A stretch of 64,000 bases of DNA from Cellulosimicrobium arenosum (lineage in GTDB: Bacteria; Actinomycetota; Actinomycetes; Actinomycetales; Cellulomonadaceae), in contig NZ_JACYHB010000010.1 of the NCBI RefSeq assembly GCF_014837295.1, forward strand, positions 1 through 64,000, in the 5' to 3' direction. Below are positions 7,660 to 16,800 of this stretch, one piece after another. The notes under the pieces are model-generated. The model was given only the letters and a program-made list of their open reading frames with translations. It did not search any database and was not told where the DNA came from. A program made the position numbers and the translations under genes. Every line of letters begins with the position of its first letter. The first letter of the stretch is position 1.

Positions 7660-8510
7660 GCACCGCCCTCGCCGCGTCGACCGACGACCGGGTCCGCGCT
7701 GCGCTCGACCCGCTCGACGGCGTCGGGCTCGAGGAGCTCGTCCACGCGGCCTCGCTCCTGACCCGGGTCGACCGCAAGTACGTCCTGCCTGCCGACGCCG
7801 CGGTCCGCGTCCTCGACGAGCTGGCCGGCTCGACCACGGCCCGGGTCCTGGAGATCGACGGTGCGCGTGGCTCGGCCTACGAGTCGGTGTACTTCGACAC
7901 CCCGGACCTCGCCTCGTTCCACCTGACCGCCACGCGCCGTCGTCGGCGGTTCAAGGTCCGCACCCGGACCTACCTCGACTCGGGGACGAGCTTCCTCGAG
8001 GTCAAGACGCGGGCCGCCCGCGGGACGACGCTCAAGCAGCGCGTCCAGCACGACGACCCGGCCGCGCTCGGCACGGGCCGCGTGTTCGTCGGCGAGACGC
8101 TCGCGACCCAGGGCGTCGACGGCGCCCCGCACCTCGCGCTCGCCCCCGGGCTCGTGTCCCGGTACCGCCGCACCACCGTCCTGCTCCCCCGCGGGGACGG
8201 CGCCGCGCGAGCGACCGTCGACACCGGCCTGACCTGGGAGCTCGACGCACCCGGTGCTCCGGTGACGCGGGCCGTGCCCCACCTGGTGGTCGTCGAGACC
8301 AAGGGCGGCTCCACGCCGTCGGACCTCGACCGCCTGCTGTGGCGCCACGGCCACCGGCCGGAGCGGCTCTCCAAGTACGGCACCGGGATGGCCCTGCTGT
8401 CCCCCGACCTTCCCGACGGGCCCTGGCGGCGCGTGATCCGCCGCTACCTGGCCCCCACACCGAACGTCTCCGCCCGCACCCCCGGGCGGACCACCGACAG
8501 GAGCATCTGA
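7656..8510 (+). CDS. VTC-domain polyphosphate polymerase family protein
   Basis: A 284-residue VTC domain. Diagnostic basic and acidic tunnel residues are visible: D-R-K-Y-V-L near residue 37, Y-E-S-V-Y-F-D-T-P (about 74-82), R-R-R-R-F-K-V-R-T-R-T-Y (about 95-106), F-L-E-V-K-T-R (about 114-120) and a late R-L-S-K-Y-G-T-G-M segment. In the yeast VTC complex this domain makes polyphosphate from nucleotide triphosphate. For bacterial members the activity is assumed. It is translationally coupled to the DUF4956 gene upstream and to the secreted beta-helix lipoprotein downstream (TGATG overlap), so the three probably act together at the membrane. Confidence 0.85.
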   Translation: MSTALAASTDDRVRAALDPLDGVGLEELVHAASLLTRVDRKYVLPADAAVRVLDELAGSTTARVLEIDGARGSAYESVYFDTPDLASFHLTATRRRRRFKVRTRTYLDSGTSFLEVKTRAARGTTLKQRVQHDDPAALGTGRVFVGETLATQGVDGAPHLALAPGLVSRYRRTTVLLPRGDGAARATVDTGLTWELDAPGAPVTRAVPHLVVVETKGGSTPSDLDRLLWRHGHRPERLSKYGTGMALLSPDLPDGPWRRVIRRYLAPTPNVSARTPGRTTDRSI

Positions 8511-10495
8511 TGCGTATCCGCCGTCCCCTGACCTACCTCACCGCAGCGGCGGCCGCCGCCGTGCTCGCCGGGTGCTCGATCCTCGGCAGCCCGGACGAGT
8601 CGACCTCGTCCGCGGGCACCGACGGTGCGACCAGCGCGAGCGACGCGAGCCTCGTCTCGAGCGCCGTCGCCGGCATGACGCCCGACGAGGCACGCACCGA
8701 GAACACCGCCGTGACGGTCGACGACCAGGACGTCGAGTACGACGAGGCCGACGTCGTCGCGGTGTCCCTCGACGGCGACACGGCCGAGACGAGCGGCGAC
8801 GGCGTGAGCGTCGACGGCTCGACCGTGACGATCAGCGCACCGGGCACGTACGTGCTGAGCGGCACGCTCGAGGGTCAGGTGGTCGTGGACAGCGACGCCG
8901 ACGGGCTCGTGCAGGTCGTGCTCGACGGTGCGGACGTCACCGCCACCACCAACGCCGCGCTGAACGTCCAGGACGCCGACGAGGTCGCCGTGATCCTCGT
9001 CGACGGCTCCGCGAACAGCCTGACCGACGCCGAGACCTACTCCGACCAGGACGAGGACGACGAGCCCGACGGCGCGCTGTTCTCGACCGCCGACCTCGTG
9101 ATCGGCGGCTCCGGCGCCCTGGCGGTGACGTCCCACGAGGGCGACGGCATCGTCTCCAAGGACGGCCTCGTCGTCGTGGGCGGCGACCTGACGGTCGACG
9201 CGGGCGACGACGGCGTGCGCGGCAAGGACTACCTGGTCGTCACCGGCGGGACGCTCGACGTCACCGCCGCGGGCGACGGCCTGAAGTCCACCGAGGACGA
9301 CGACGAGACCCTCGGCTTCGTCGACGTGCGCGGCGGGACGGTCACCGTCGCGTCCGGCGACGACGGCGTGCAGGCCGTGACGGACGTGATCGTCTCGGGC
9401 GGCACCCTCGACGTGACCGCGGCCGGCGGCGCGGGCGGGACCGTGACCGACGACGCGTCCGCCAAGGGCCTCACGGGTGACGTCGGGGTCGTGGTCGGCG
9501 ACGACGCGTCCGTGACCGTCGACGCGGCGGACGACGGACTGCACTCGAACGGGGCCGTGTCCGTCAGCGGCGGCACGATCGAGCTGGCGTCCGGCGACGA
9601 CGGCGTCCACGCGGACGGCGACGTCACGGTCTCCGGCGGCGACCTCACGGTCTCGACGTCCGTCGAGGGCATCGAGGGCGCGGCGATCACTCTCGCCGAC
9701 GGCACGGTGGACGTCACGGCGAGCGACGACGGCATCAACGCGACGGTCGGCGCGACCACCGACGGGACCATCGGCACCACGGGACAGGGCACCACACCGG
9801 ACGACGACGCCGCGGCGTCGGGCAGCGAGGACGCGCAGGCACCCCAGGGCGCGGACGGGGAGGTGCCCGATCCCCCGCAGGGCGCCGACGGCGAGATGCC
9901 GCAGCGGCCCGACGGCCCTCCCGGCGACGGAGAGCGGCCCGAGATGCCCGCCGACGGGGAGATGCCGCAGGGCGGCCCGGGCGGCGGCGGTGCCATGGGC
10001 GGAGAGATGGGCGACGACGGCTCGACGCTCACGATCTCCGGTGGCACGCTCATGGTCGACGCCGACGGCGACGGGCTGGACTCGAACGGCGCGCTGACGG
10101 TCAGCGGTGGCACGACGACCGTGCAGGGCCCGACGAACGACGGGAACGGCGCGCTCGACGTCAACGGGACGTTCGAGATCTCGGGCGGCACGCTGCTGGC
10201 CGCGGGCAGCTCGGGCATGGCCGTCGCGCCGTCGACGGACTCCGCGCAGGGCTGGCTGGCGACGAACGTGTCCGCGAGCGCCGGCGAGACGGTCACGGTC
10301 GAGGACGCCGACGGCAACGAGCTCACGTCGTACACGGTCACGAAGGACACGGCGAACGTCGTCTTCTCCGACCCCGAGGTGACGAGCGGCGACGCGTACG
10401 CCGTGACGGTCGGCGGCGAGACGACATCCGTCACGTCGGGCGAGTGGACGGGCGGCGGCACGGGCCGCCCGGGCGCCGCCACCTCCGAGTCCTGA
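8510..10495 (+). CDS. Carbohydrate-binding beta-helix lipoprotein (Cthe_2159-like)
   Basis: A 661-residue exported protein with a lipobox signal (VLAGC, Cys about 22). From about 85 to 430 it consists of repeating beta-strand units with the recurring D-D-G/D-G-V/I-H-S pattern (for example ASGDDGVHADGDVTVSGGDL), as in right-handed beta-helix, calcium-rich, polygalacturonate-binding Cthe_2159 proteins. A Pro/Gly/Met-rich linker (about 435-510) separates a second, shorter helix part and a small C-terminal strand domain. The very acidic composition suits calcium binding. It overlaps the polymerase stop codon by one base and closes the cassette. Ligand is not deducible. Confidence 0.82.
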   Translation: MRIRRPLTYLTAAAAAAVLAGCSILGSPDESTSSAGTDGATSASDASLVSSAVAGMTPDEARTENTAVTVDDQDVEYDEADVVAVSLDGDTAETSGDGVSVDGSTVTISAPGTYVLSGTLEGQVVVDSDADGLVQVVLDGADVTATTNAALNVQDADEVAVILVDGSANSLTDAETYSDQDEDDEPDGALFSTADLVIGGSGALAVTSHEGDGIVSKDGLVVVGGDLTVDAGDDGVRGKDYLVVTGGTLDVTAAGDGLKSTEDDDETLGFVDVRGGTVTVASGDDGVQAVTDVIVSGGTLDVTAAGGAGGTVTDDASAKGLTGDVGVVVGDDASVTVDAADDGLHSNGAVSVSGGTIELASGDDGVHADGDVTVSGGDLTVSTSVEGIEGAAITLADGTVDVTASDDGINATVGATTDGTIGTTGQGTTPDDDAAASGSEDAQAPQGADGEVPDPPQGADGEMPQRPDGPPGDGERPEMPADGEMPQGGPGGGGAMGGEMGDDGSTLTISGGTLMVDADGDGLDSNGALTVSGGTTTVQGPTNDGNGALDVNGTFEISGGTLLAAGSSGMAVAPSTDSAQGWLATNVSASAGETVTVEDADGNELTSYTVTKDTANVVFSDPEVTSGDAYAVTVGGETTSVTSGEWTGGGTGRPGAATSES

Positions 10496-10511
10496 CGTCG
10501 AGGGAGAACGC

Positions 10512-10559
10512 GGTGACGGTGACGGTGGCGGTGGCGGTGGCGGTGGCGGTGGCGGTGGC
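10512..10559 (+). repeat. Hexanucleotide tandem repeat, two GGTGAC then six GGTGGC
   Basis: Eight perfect 6-base units in 48 bases, 38 bases upstream of the sirtuin start. The unit length is a multiple of three, so slippage would change spacing but not a reading frame passing through it. Confidence 0.9.
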
Positions 10560-10596
10560 GACGGCGCGCCGTCGGGGCGCGTCGTACCGTGGTGGG

Positions 10597-11550
10597 GTGG
10601 ATCCTGATTCGTCCGACGCGGACGTCACGACGCCGGGGGGTTCCGCCTCGTCCGTGCCCACGCTCTCGTCGCGGCTCGCGTGGCGGCCGAGCCAGGCGCC
10701 GTCGGGCACGGGACCGGCCCCCTGGACGGGCACGGCCGCGGACGCCGTCGGGCTGCTGCGCGGGCTGCGCGTCACGGCGCTGACCGGGGCGGGCCTGTCG
10801 ACCGACTCCGGCATCCCCGACTACCGCGGGCCCGACTCGCCGCCGCGCAACCCCATGACGTACCAGCAGTTCGTGGGCGACGAGGCGTTCCGGCGCCACT
10901 ACTGGGCGCGCAACCACGTGGGCTGGCAGCACGTGAACCGGACCCACCCCAACGCCGGGCACCGCGCGCTGGCGCGGCTCGAGGACGCGGGTGTGCTGGT
11001 CGGGCTGATCACGCAGAACGTGGACCTGCTGCACGAGGACGCGGGCAGCCGCAACGTCATCGACCTGCACGGGCGCTACGACCGGGTGATCTGCCTGCGG
11101 TGCGGACGCGTGATCTCGCGCGAGCACCTCGCCGAGCGGCTCACGGCGCTCAACCCGGGCTTCCTCGAGTCCGTGACCGAGGTGGGTGACGTCGAGATCG
11201 CGCCGGACGCGGACGCGGTGATCGAGCAGACGTCGCACTTCCGGCCCGCGCCGTGCGAGTTCTGCGGCGGGGTGCTCAAGCCGGAGATCGTCTACTTCGG
11301 CGAGAACGTGCCGCGCGAGCGCGTGGACCGCGCGTACGCGATGGTCGACGAGGGCGAGGCGCTGCTCGTCGCGGGCTCGTCGCTGACGGTGCTGAGCGGG
11401 CTGCGCTTCGTCCGGCACGCGGCGAAGGCGGGCAAGCCGGTGGTCATCGTCAACCGCGGTGCGACGCGCGGCGACCCGCTCGCGACCCTCAAGGTCGAGG
11501 CCGGCACCACCGAGACCCTGATCGCGCTCGCGACGGCGCTCGCCGCCTAG
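10597..11550 (+). CDS. NAD-dependent protein deacylase, sirtuin (Sir2) family
   Basis: A 317-residue sirtuin that removes acyl groups from lysines using NAD. The Rossmann signature T-G-A-G-L-S-T-D-S-G-I-P-D-Y-R-G is at about 66-81, T-Q-N-V-D at about 139-143, and the catalytic His lies in D-L-H-G-R (about 156-160). Two CxxC pairs (CLRCG near 168 and CEFCG near 224) bind structural zinc, followed by G-E-N-V-P and the G-S-S-L-T loop. The GTG at 10597 is chosen because the frame upstream only reads a Val-Ala repeat. A start at the GTG 10654 is also possible. The 3' end overlaps convergent tadA by 4 bases. Confidence 0.9.
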   Translation: MDPDSSDADVTTPGGSASSVPTLSSRLAWRPSQAPSGTGPAPWTGTAADAVGLLRGLRVTALTGAGLSTDSGIPDYRGPDSPPRNPMTYQQFVGDEAFRRHYWARNHVGWQHVNRTHPNAGHRALARLEDAGVLVGLITQNVDLLHEDAGSRNVIDLHGRYDRVICLRCGRVISREHLAERLTALNPGFLESVTEVGDVEIAPDADAVIEQTSHFRPAPCEFCGGVLKPEIVYFGENVPRERVDRAYAMVDEGEALLVAGSSLTVLSGLRFVRHAAKAGKPVVIVNRGATRGDPLATLKVEAGTTETLIALATALAA

Positions 11551-12095
11551 CGCCGGGTGCCGAAGAAGTCGCGCAGGAGCTGACCGCACTCGTACTCACG
11601 CACGCCGCCGATCACCTCGACGGCGTGGTGGGCGCGCTGGTCGCGCACGAGGTCCCACACCGAGCCGGTCGCGCCGGCCTTCGGGTCCCACGCCCCGAGG
11701 ACGAGGCGCTGGACGCGTGCGAGCAGCAGCGCCCCGGCACACATCGCGCACGGCTCGAGCGTCACGACGAGCGTGCAGCCCTCGAGCCGCCACTCCCCCA
11801 GCGTCGCGGCCGCCTGCCGCAGAGCAAGGACCTCGGCGTGCGCCGTCGGGTCGCCGGTCTCCTCGCGCCGGTTGCGCCCCACGCCCAGGAGTCGGCCGTC
11901 AGGCCCGACGACGAGCGCCCCCACCGGCACGTCGCCGCTCGCGAGCGCGTGGGTGGCCTCGTGCAGCGCGAGCCCCACGAGCGACTCCCAGACGTGCCGC
12001 CGCGCGGCCAGGGACGCGGGCGGGAACGCGCCGTCGGCCCACGGCAGCTCGAGCCCACGCGCCGGGTCACGAGGGCGGTTCGCGTCGTCGGGCAC
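11547..12095 (-). CDS. tadA: tRNA-specific adenosine deaminase / nucleoside deaminase
   Basis: A 182-residue zinc-dependent cytidine-deaminase-fold enzyme. The zinc and catalytic motifs are HAEVLAL (about 87-93, with the proton-shuttling Glu) and PCAMCAGAL (about 116-124). TadA converts adenosine 34 of tRNA-Arg to inosine. The N-terminal 25 residues are longer than in the E. coli protein, and A-S-G-D-V-P-V-G-A-L-V-V is a classic strand. A GGAGG ribosome site lies about 7 bases before the ATG. Probably transcribed from promoter-like sequence in the tandem dyads at 12111-12214. A guanine-type deaminase is a less likely alternative. Confidence 0.85.
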   Translation of the reverse strand: MPDDANRPRDPARGLELPWADGAFPPASLAARRHVWESLVGLALHEATHALASGDVPVGALVVGPDGRLLGVGRNRREETGDPTAHAEVLALRQAAATLGEWRLEGCTLVVTLEPCAMCAGALLLARVQRLVLGAWDPKAGATGSVWDLVRDQRAHHAVEVIGGVREYECGQLLRDFFGTRR

Positions 12096-12110
12096 CGGAC
12101 CTCCGAAGTC

Positions 12111-12214
12111 GTCAGCGACTCACGAGCCTAGAGGTTCGTGGAGCGCTGACAACCCACCAGGAGCATGTGTCGTCAGCGACTCACGAGCCTATAGACGCTC
12201 GGGGTGCTGACAAC
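12111..12214. promoter_or_regulatory. Two tandem dyad elements between tadA and upp
   Basis: Two copies (12111-12154 and 12172-12214, 61-base period) share the first 20 bases GTCAGCGACTCACGAGCCTA and end in GCTGACAACC. Each copy is an imperfect palindrome closed by GTCAGC/GCTGAC. On the minus strand each also reads TTGTCA, 16 bases, TAGGCT, a possible -35/-10 pair pointing at tadA (12147-12152/12125-12130 and 12208-12213/12186-12191). They may be duplicated promoter-operator units. Confidence 0.55.
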
Positions 12215-12266
12215 CTGCGGGGCTCGTCGTAGCACGCGCGCTCCCGGCGTCCCGTAGCGTGGGGGC

Positions 12267-12902
12267 ATGCGCCTGCACGTCGCCGACCACCCGCTCGTGG
12301 CCCACAAGCTCACCGTCCTGCGGGACGAGAGGACGGCGTCCCCGACGTTCCGGCTCCTCGTCGACGAGCTCGTGACCCTGCTCGCGTACGAGGCCACCCG
12401 GGACGTGCGCGTCGAGCCGCACGAGATCACGACCCCCGTCACGACGACCACCGGCGTCCGGCTCGCAGAGCCGCGCCCGCTCGTCGTCCCCATCCTGCGC
12501 GCGGGCCTCGGGATGCTCGAGGGGATGACGCGGCTGCTCCCGACGGCGGAGGTCGGGTTCCTCGGCATGCAGCGCGACGAGCAGACCCTCGAGGCGATCA
12601 CATACGCCAACCGCCTGCCCGACGACCTCACGGGTCGCCAGGTGTTCCTGCTGGACCCCATGCTCGCGACCGGTGGCACGCTCGTCGCCGCGATCGACTA
12701 CGTGATGGAGCGCGGCGCACGTGACGTGACGGCGGTGTGCCTGCTCGCGGCCCCCGAGGGGCTGCGCGTCGTGCAGGACGCCGTCGGCGAGCGGCTGGAC
12801 GTGCACGTCGTGGTCGCGTCGGTCGACGAACGCCTCAACGAGAACGCCTACATCGTCCCCGGGCTCGGGGACGCGGGCGACCGGCTGTACGGCGTCGTCT
12901 GA
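12267..12902 (+). CDS. upp: Uracil phosphoribosyltransferase
   Basis: A 211-residue enzyme that makes UMP from uracil and PRPP in pyrimidine salvage. The order of motifs is normal: N-terminal [11 protein letters not shown], then [12 protein letters not shown] (about 73-84). The PRPP-binding loop [11 protein letters not shown] follows at about 128-138 and the uracil-site stretch [12 protein letters not shown] at about 194-205. Length is that of the family. Transcribed away from tadA across the dyad-containing gap. Confidence 0.95.
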   Translation: MRLHVADHPLVAHKLTVLRDERTASPTFRLLVDELVTLLAYEATRDVRVEPHEITTPVTTTTGVRLAEPRPLVVPILRAGLGMLEGMTRLLPTAEVGFLGMQRDEQTLEAITYANRLPDDLTGRQVFLLDPMLATGGTLVAAIDYVMERGARDVTAVCLLAAPEGLRVVQDAVGERLDVHVVVASVDERLNENAYIVPGLGDAGDRLYGVV

Positions 12903-13008
12903 TCCCGGGACGTCGTCATCGATCGCAGTTCGACACCCGCATGACCGGATGCTGAGATTCCACCCCCAGCCCTGGCGCTGGACCCCTCCCGCTGGCATGC
13001 TCGGTCTC

Positions 13009-13089
13009 GTGAGCACCCCGACCACCCCCTCCAGCGCGCCGACCGGCGCGCCCCTGGGCGTGGTCATGTGCGTCTGTTGTCAGGCCTGA
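13009..13089 (+). CDS. Possible short leader peptide ending in a Cys-rich run
   Basis: A GTG-started frame of 26 codons (VSTPTTPSSAPTGAPLGV then VMCVCCQA) in the gap between upp and the winged-helix gene. Three of the last six residues are Cys, as in actinobacterial cysteine-responsive leader peptides, but no sulfur gene follows and no strong ribosome site is seen. It could equally be chance. Confidence 0.2.
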   Translation: MSTPTTPSSAPTGAPLGVVMCVCCQA

Positions 13090-13175
13090 ACTCCTTCCCC
13101 CGGTTCAGAACCTGACCCCGCCGACCCGCCGGACCTCCGGTGACGACGTCGGCCCGACGCACCCGGAGTCACCTC

Positions 13176-13802
13176 ATGACCACGCTCACCACGCACCGCA
13201 CCACCCGTCGTCCGCGCCCCGCCCGGCCCGGCGCCGCCACGGCACGCCACACACCGGGCTTCCTCCTCTACGTCGGCGTCGACCGGGACAGCGCCGTCGA
13301 GGACCCGCGCGCCGAGCTCGTCGAGCTGGCCGACGCGCTGGGCGAGCTCGCCCGCGACTGGCTCCCCGGTGCCGAGACGTACACCGCGCTCTCGCTCGCC
13401 GAGCCGTCCGTACCCGCCCAGGCCGGGCGTGCGCCGGTCCAGGACATCGCCGCGTTCCGCGAACGTCTCGCCACGCTGTCCCCCGTGCCACGGATCGTCG
13501 TCGACCCGCTCGACCGCACGGTCACGGTGGACGGGACACGGACGCGCCTGACGCATCGCGAGCTCGACCTGCTGACGTATCTTGCGGGCGCCGCGGAGCG
13601 CGTCGTCGCCCGCGCAGAGCTGCTCGAGACCGTCTGGGCGGACCACTCCGTCCCGGCCGGCAGCCGCACGATCGACGTGCACGTCCGCCGCCTGCGGGAG
13701 AAGCTCGGCCTCGACCACGCCATCACCACCGTGCGCGGGGTCGGCTACCGGTTCGACCCGCAGACCCCGCTGGTGGTCGCGGGCGCGGACGACGCGGCCT
13801 GA
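13176..13802 (+). CDS. Winged-helix (OmpR/PhoB-type) transcriptional regulator
   Basis: A 208-residue protein. The last 95 residues are an OmpR/PhoB-type winged helix: T-H-R-E-L-D-L-L-T-Y-L (about 127-137), A-R-A-E-L-L-E-T-V-W (about 148-157), then R-T-I-D-V-H-V-R-R-L-R-E-K-L and the closing G-V-G-Y-R-F. The N-terminal part (about 1-110) is not a receiver domain: the phospho-accepting Asp pattern is absent. It is therefore an orphan regulator with an unknown sensing part. The ATG at 13176 has a GGAG 8 bases upstream. Targets cannot be read from the sequence. Confidence 0.8.
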   Translation: MTTLTTHRTTRRPRPARPGAATARHTPGFLLYVGVDRDSAVEDPRAELVELADALGELARDWLPGAETYTALSLAEPSVPAQAGRAPVQDIAAFRERLATLSPVPRIVVDPLDRTVTVDGTRTRLTHRELDLLTYLAGAAERVVARAELLETVWADHSVPAGSRTIDVHVRRLREKLGLDHAITTVRGVGYRFDPQTPLVVAGADDAA

Positions 13803-13854
13803 TCCACGTCTGAGCGGTCGACGGCGGACCGGGACCCACCGTCGACGACCGGCG

Positions 13855-16800
13855 TCAGCCCTCGCCGCACCGGCTCTCGCGCTCCCAGAAGAGGCCGAAG
13901 ACGTCGCCGCCCGGGCGGACGTTGTAGCTCCCGTTGCGCGCGGCGTAGTTCCAGCCGCGATCCGAGGCGACGGCGCTGTGGTCGTACCCGGTCCACCGCT
14001 GCCACGGCTCGTAGCACGCGGGTGCGGCGGTGAACCTCTCCACCTTCACCTGGTGCGACCACGAACTCGCGTGCAGCACGTACGTCGCGCCGTTCCAGTC
14101 GACCTCGCCCAGCTCGACCGTCCTGCGCTCTCCTGCGGCGAGGTCCCACGAACCCTTGGCGTGGCCCGTGGCCCGGAACGTCACGGGGACGTTCGAGCCC
14201 GAGTTGTCGAGCACGACCGACACCGCGCGGTACGAGTGGTCCCGCGTCTCGTCGTAGTAGGGAGCGCCGAGCGCCTCGGTCGCGGCCGGCGCGACGACCG
14301 TGCAGTCGAGCTCCGCGAAGTCCGCGGCCACCTCGTGCGTGAACGTCTGCCCCAGGTGCTCCCGCGACAGCGTGAACGTCGCGGTCCCGGCGTCGACGGC
14401 CAGCGCACCCGCACCGAGCTCGACCGTGCCGGTCGCGCCGGGTGCGACGACGCCGAGGTCGGCCTCGCCGAGCGGCGTGCGCGCGGTCACGTGCATCGAC
14501 TCGGGCGAGTCGTTGCGCAGCGATGCGGTCAGCGTCGCCGAGTCGGCCAGGTCGCCCGTGCAGACGGTCGAGGCGGTCGGCGTCGCGCTCCAGTCCGGCT
14601 CGTATCGCGCGCCGTCGTAGGACGCCCGCAGCGCGGTGTCGGCGAAGCCCTTGTCGATGACGTACCGGTACTGCCGGAACGAGACGGAGCCGGCCTTCAG
14701 GTCGAGCGACCTCGAGTCGATCTCGAAGGTGGCCGACTGATCGGGTGCGATCTTCTGCACCGGGGTGGTGTCGCCGAACGAGCCGCCCAGCATCCGCGCG
14801 TCGAGCGTCTCGTCGGTGTCGTTCGTCAGGGTGCCGACGAGCTTCACCGACTCGCCGTCCCACTCCGCGGTGACCTGCGCCACCGTCGCCCACGACGGTT
14901 CGTAGGTCGAGGCGGCGAAGGCTGCGGACGTCGTCCCCGAGCCGGGACCGGCCGGGCGCGCCCGCTCGGCCGTGAAGGTCGCCGTTCCCGCCGCGACGTC
15001 GCGGGAGCGGATGCCGAGCGTGAAGGTCGCCTCCTCTCCGGGCGCGACGTCGACGACGTCCGTCGTGCCGTGGCTCCCGGCGGCCATCGACACCTGCAGC
15101 GTGGTCGCCGCGTAGGGGTTGCGGAACGTCCCGGTCAGCACGGTCGACCCGGTCGAGCCACCCTTCCCCACGACCCACTGGGCATCTGCCGTCGTGCTGC
15201 CGTCGAGCACGCCCCAGTCGAAGCAGTCGACACCGGCGACGACGTGCTCGTCCAGGTCGTGGCCGTCGGCCACCACCCGCACCGTGGTGCCCTTGCTGCC
15301 GACCGTCGTCGCGACGTCCAGCGTCGAGCCCGCAGCGACCTCGACGTCGGTCTGCACGCCCGGCACGGAGAACGTCACGGGCAGGGTCGACGCCCGGTTG
15401 TCCAGCGTGATCGTGACGGGAGCGCTCGACGCGTCCGTCTCGGGGTCGAACACGCACGCGCCGACGGTGGGCGCCGGTGCGGCAGGAGCGATCGTCTCGG
15501 CGGGGAGGGCGACGTCGAGCAGCTCCTGATACCCCTGTCCGTCACCGTCCGCGTCCCGGTGGAAGCGGTACTGGCGCAGCGTGGCGGTGGCGGCCGGCAT
15601 GCTTGCCGCCTTCGTGTCCAGCTCCAGGTCGGCGGTGGAGTCCGTACGCAGCGGCGTGACGGTCGCCGAGTCCGCGACCGTCGACCACGGGCCGGAGTCG
15701 GGTGCGAGCAGCCGGACGTCCATCGCCGTACCGGTGACGTTCTCCACGTGCGCGGTGTACCGGACGGTTCCGCCCACGTTCCGTGCCACCACGTCCGCGT
15801 CGGCGTCCGTGAGCCACGGCGGTACGGACCAGCAGTCCGTCGCGGGGAAGGTGCCCGCGTCGAGCTCGTGCTCGAAGATCTGCCCGGCGACGGCCGTCGA
15901 CAGGAGCAGCCGCGCCGAACCGGCGGCGAACCGCACGCCGTCGTCGACCTTGAGGACTTCCTCGTCACCCGGCTTCACGATCTCTGTCGCGCTCGACCCC
16001 GCGCCCTCGAGCGTCACGCTCAGGTCGTCGTAGGCGGTCAGGTTCCGGAATCCCGGCACGACGAGCGACGCCGTGTCCGCGTTCCCCGGCGCGGTGCACT
16101 GCGCCTCCACGTTCCCGACGAGTCCCTCCAGGGCGCCCTCCCAGTATCCGCCGACGTCGACGACGACCGGCGACTCGCCGGCGACGACCGCGCCCTTGCC
16201 CTCCCTCGGGTCGGTCGCGGTGCCGCTCGCGGTGAGGGTCCGTCGCCCACCCGCGGTGTCGCCGGCGTCGTCGGCGACGAGCCGCACGGGGAGGGTGACG
16301 TCCTGCTTCGCGCCCAGCGTCGTGCCCGACGGCGCGACGCACGTCGCGGCGCCGCCCGCGGGCGCGCACGTCCAGCCTCCCGTGACCTTCTGCATGCCGT
16401 CGGTGCCGGTGAGCAGGGACAGGCCTGCGGGCACCTGCAGGTCGACCGTCGGATCGGTCGCGTCCCGGTCGCCGCTGTTGCGGACCGTCAGCCGCACCGT
16501 GGCTGCACCGGGGTTGTCGGTGGAGAACGCCTGGGGGCCCGCCTGGCCGTAGTCGGCGGTGATGCGGAGCTGCGGGCCGTAGTACTTCACGGAGCGCGGA
16601 TTGAAGGTCTTGCGCACCGGCTCGAGCCCCGTCGCACGGACCGATCCGGCGAAGGTGTAGTCGCCGCCGTCGTCCGCCCAGACCGGGACGCTCACGTCGC
16701 CGGTCTCCGACGGTCCGAGCTTGCCGACGGCGCACGTGACGGTGCTCGAGCCGTCGTCGTTCATGCTGGCCGCACCGCACGGGAGCGACGCCGCCGAGAG

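Noticed and set aside
9100-9760. DNA repeat array in the beta-helix gene
   Set aside because: The periodicity is at protein level (D-D-G-V type turns); the bases are not conserved between units.
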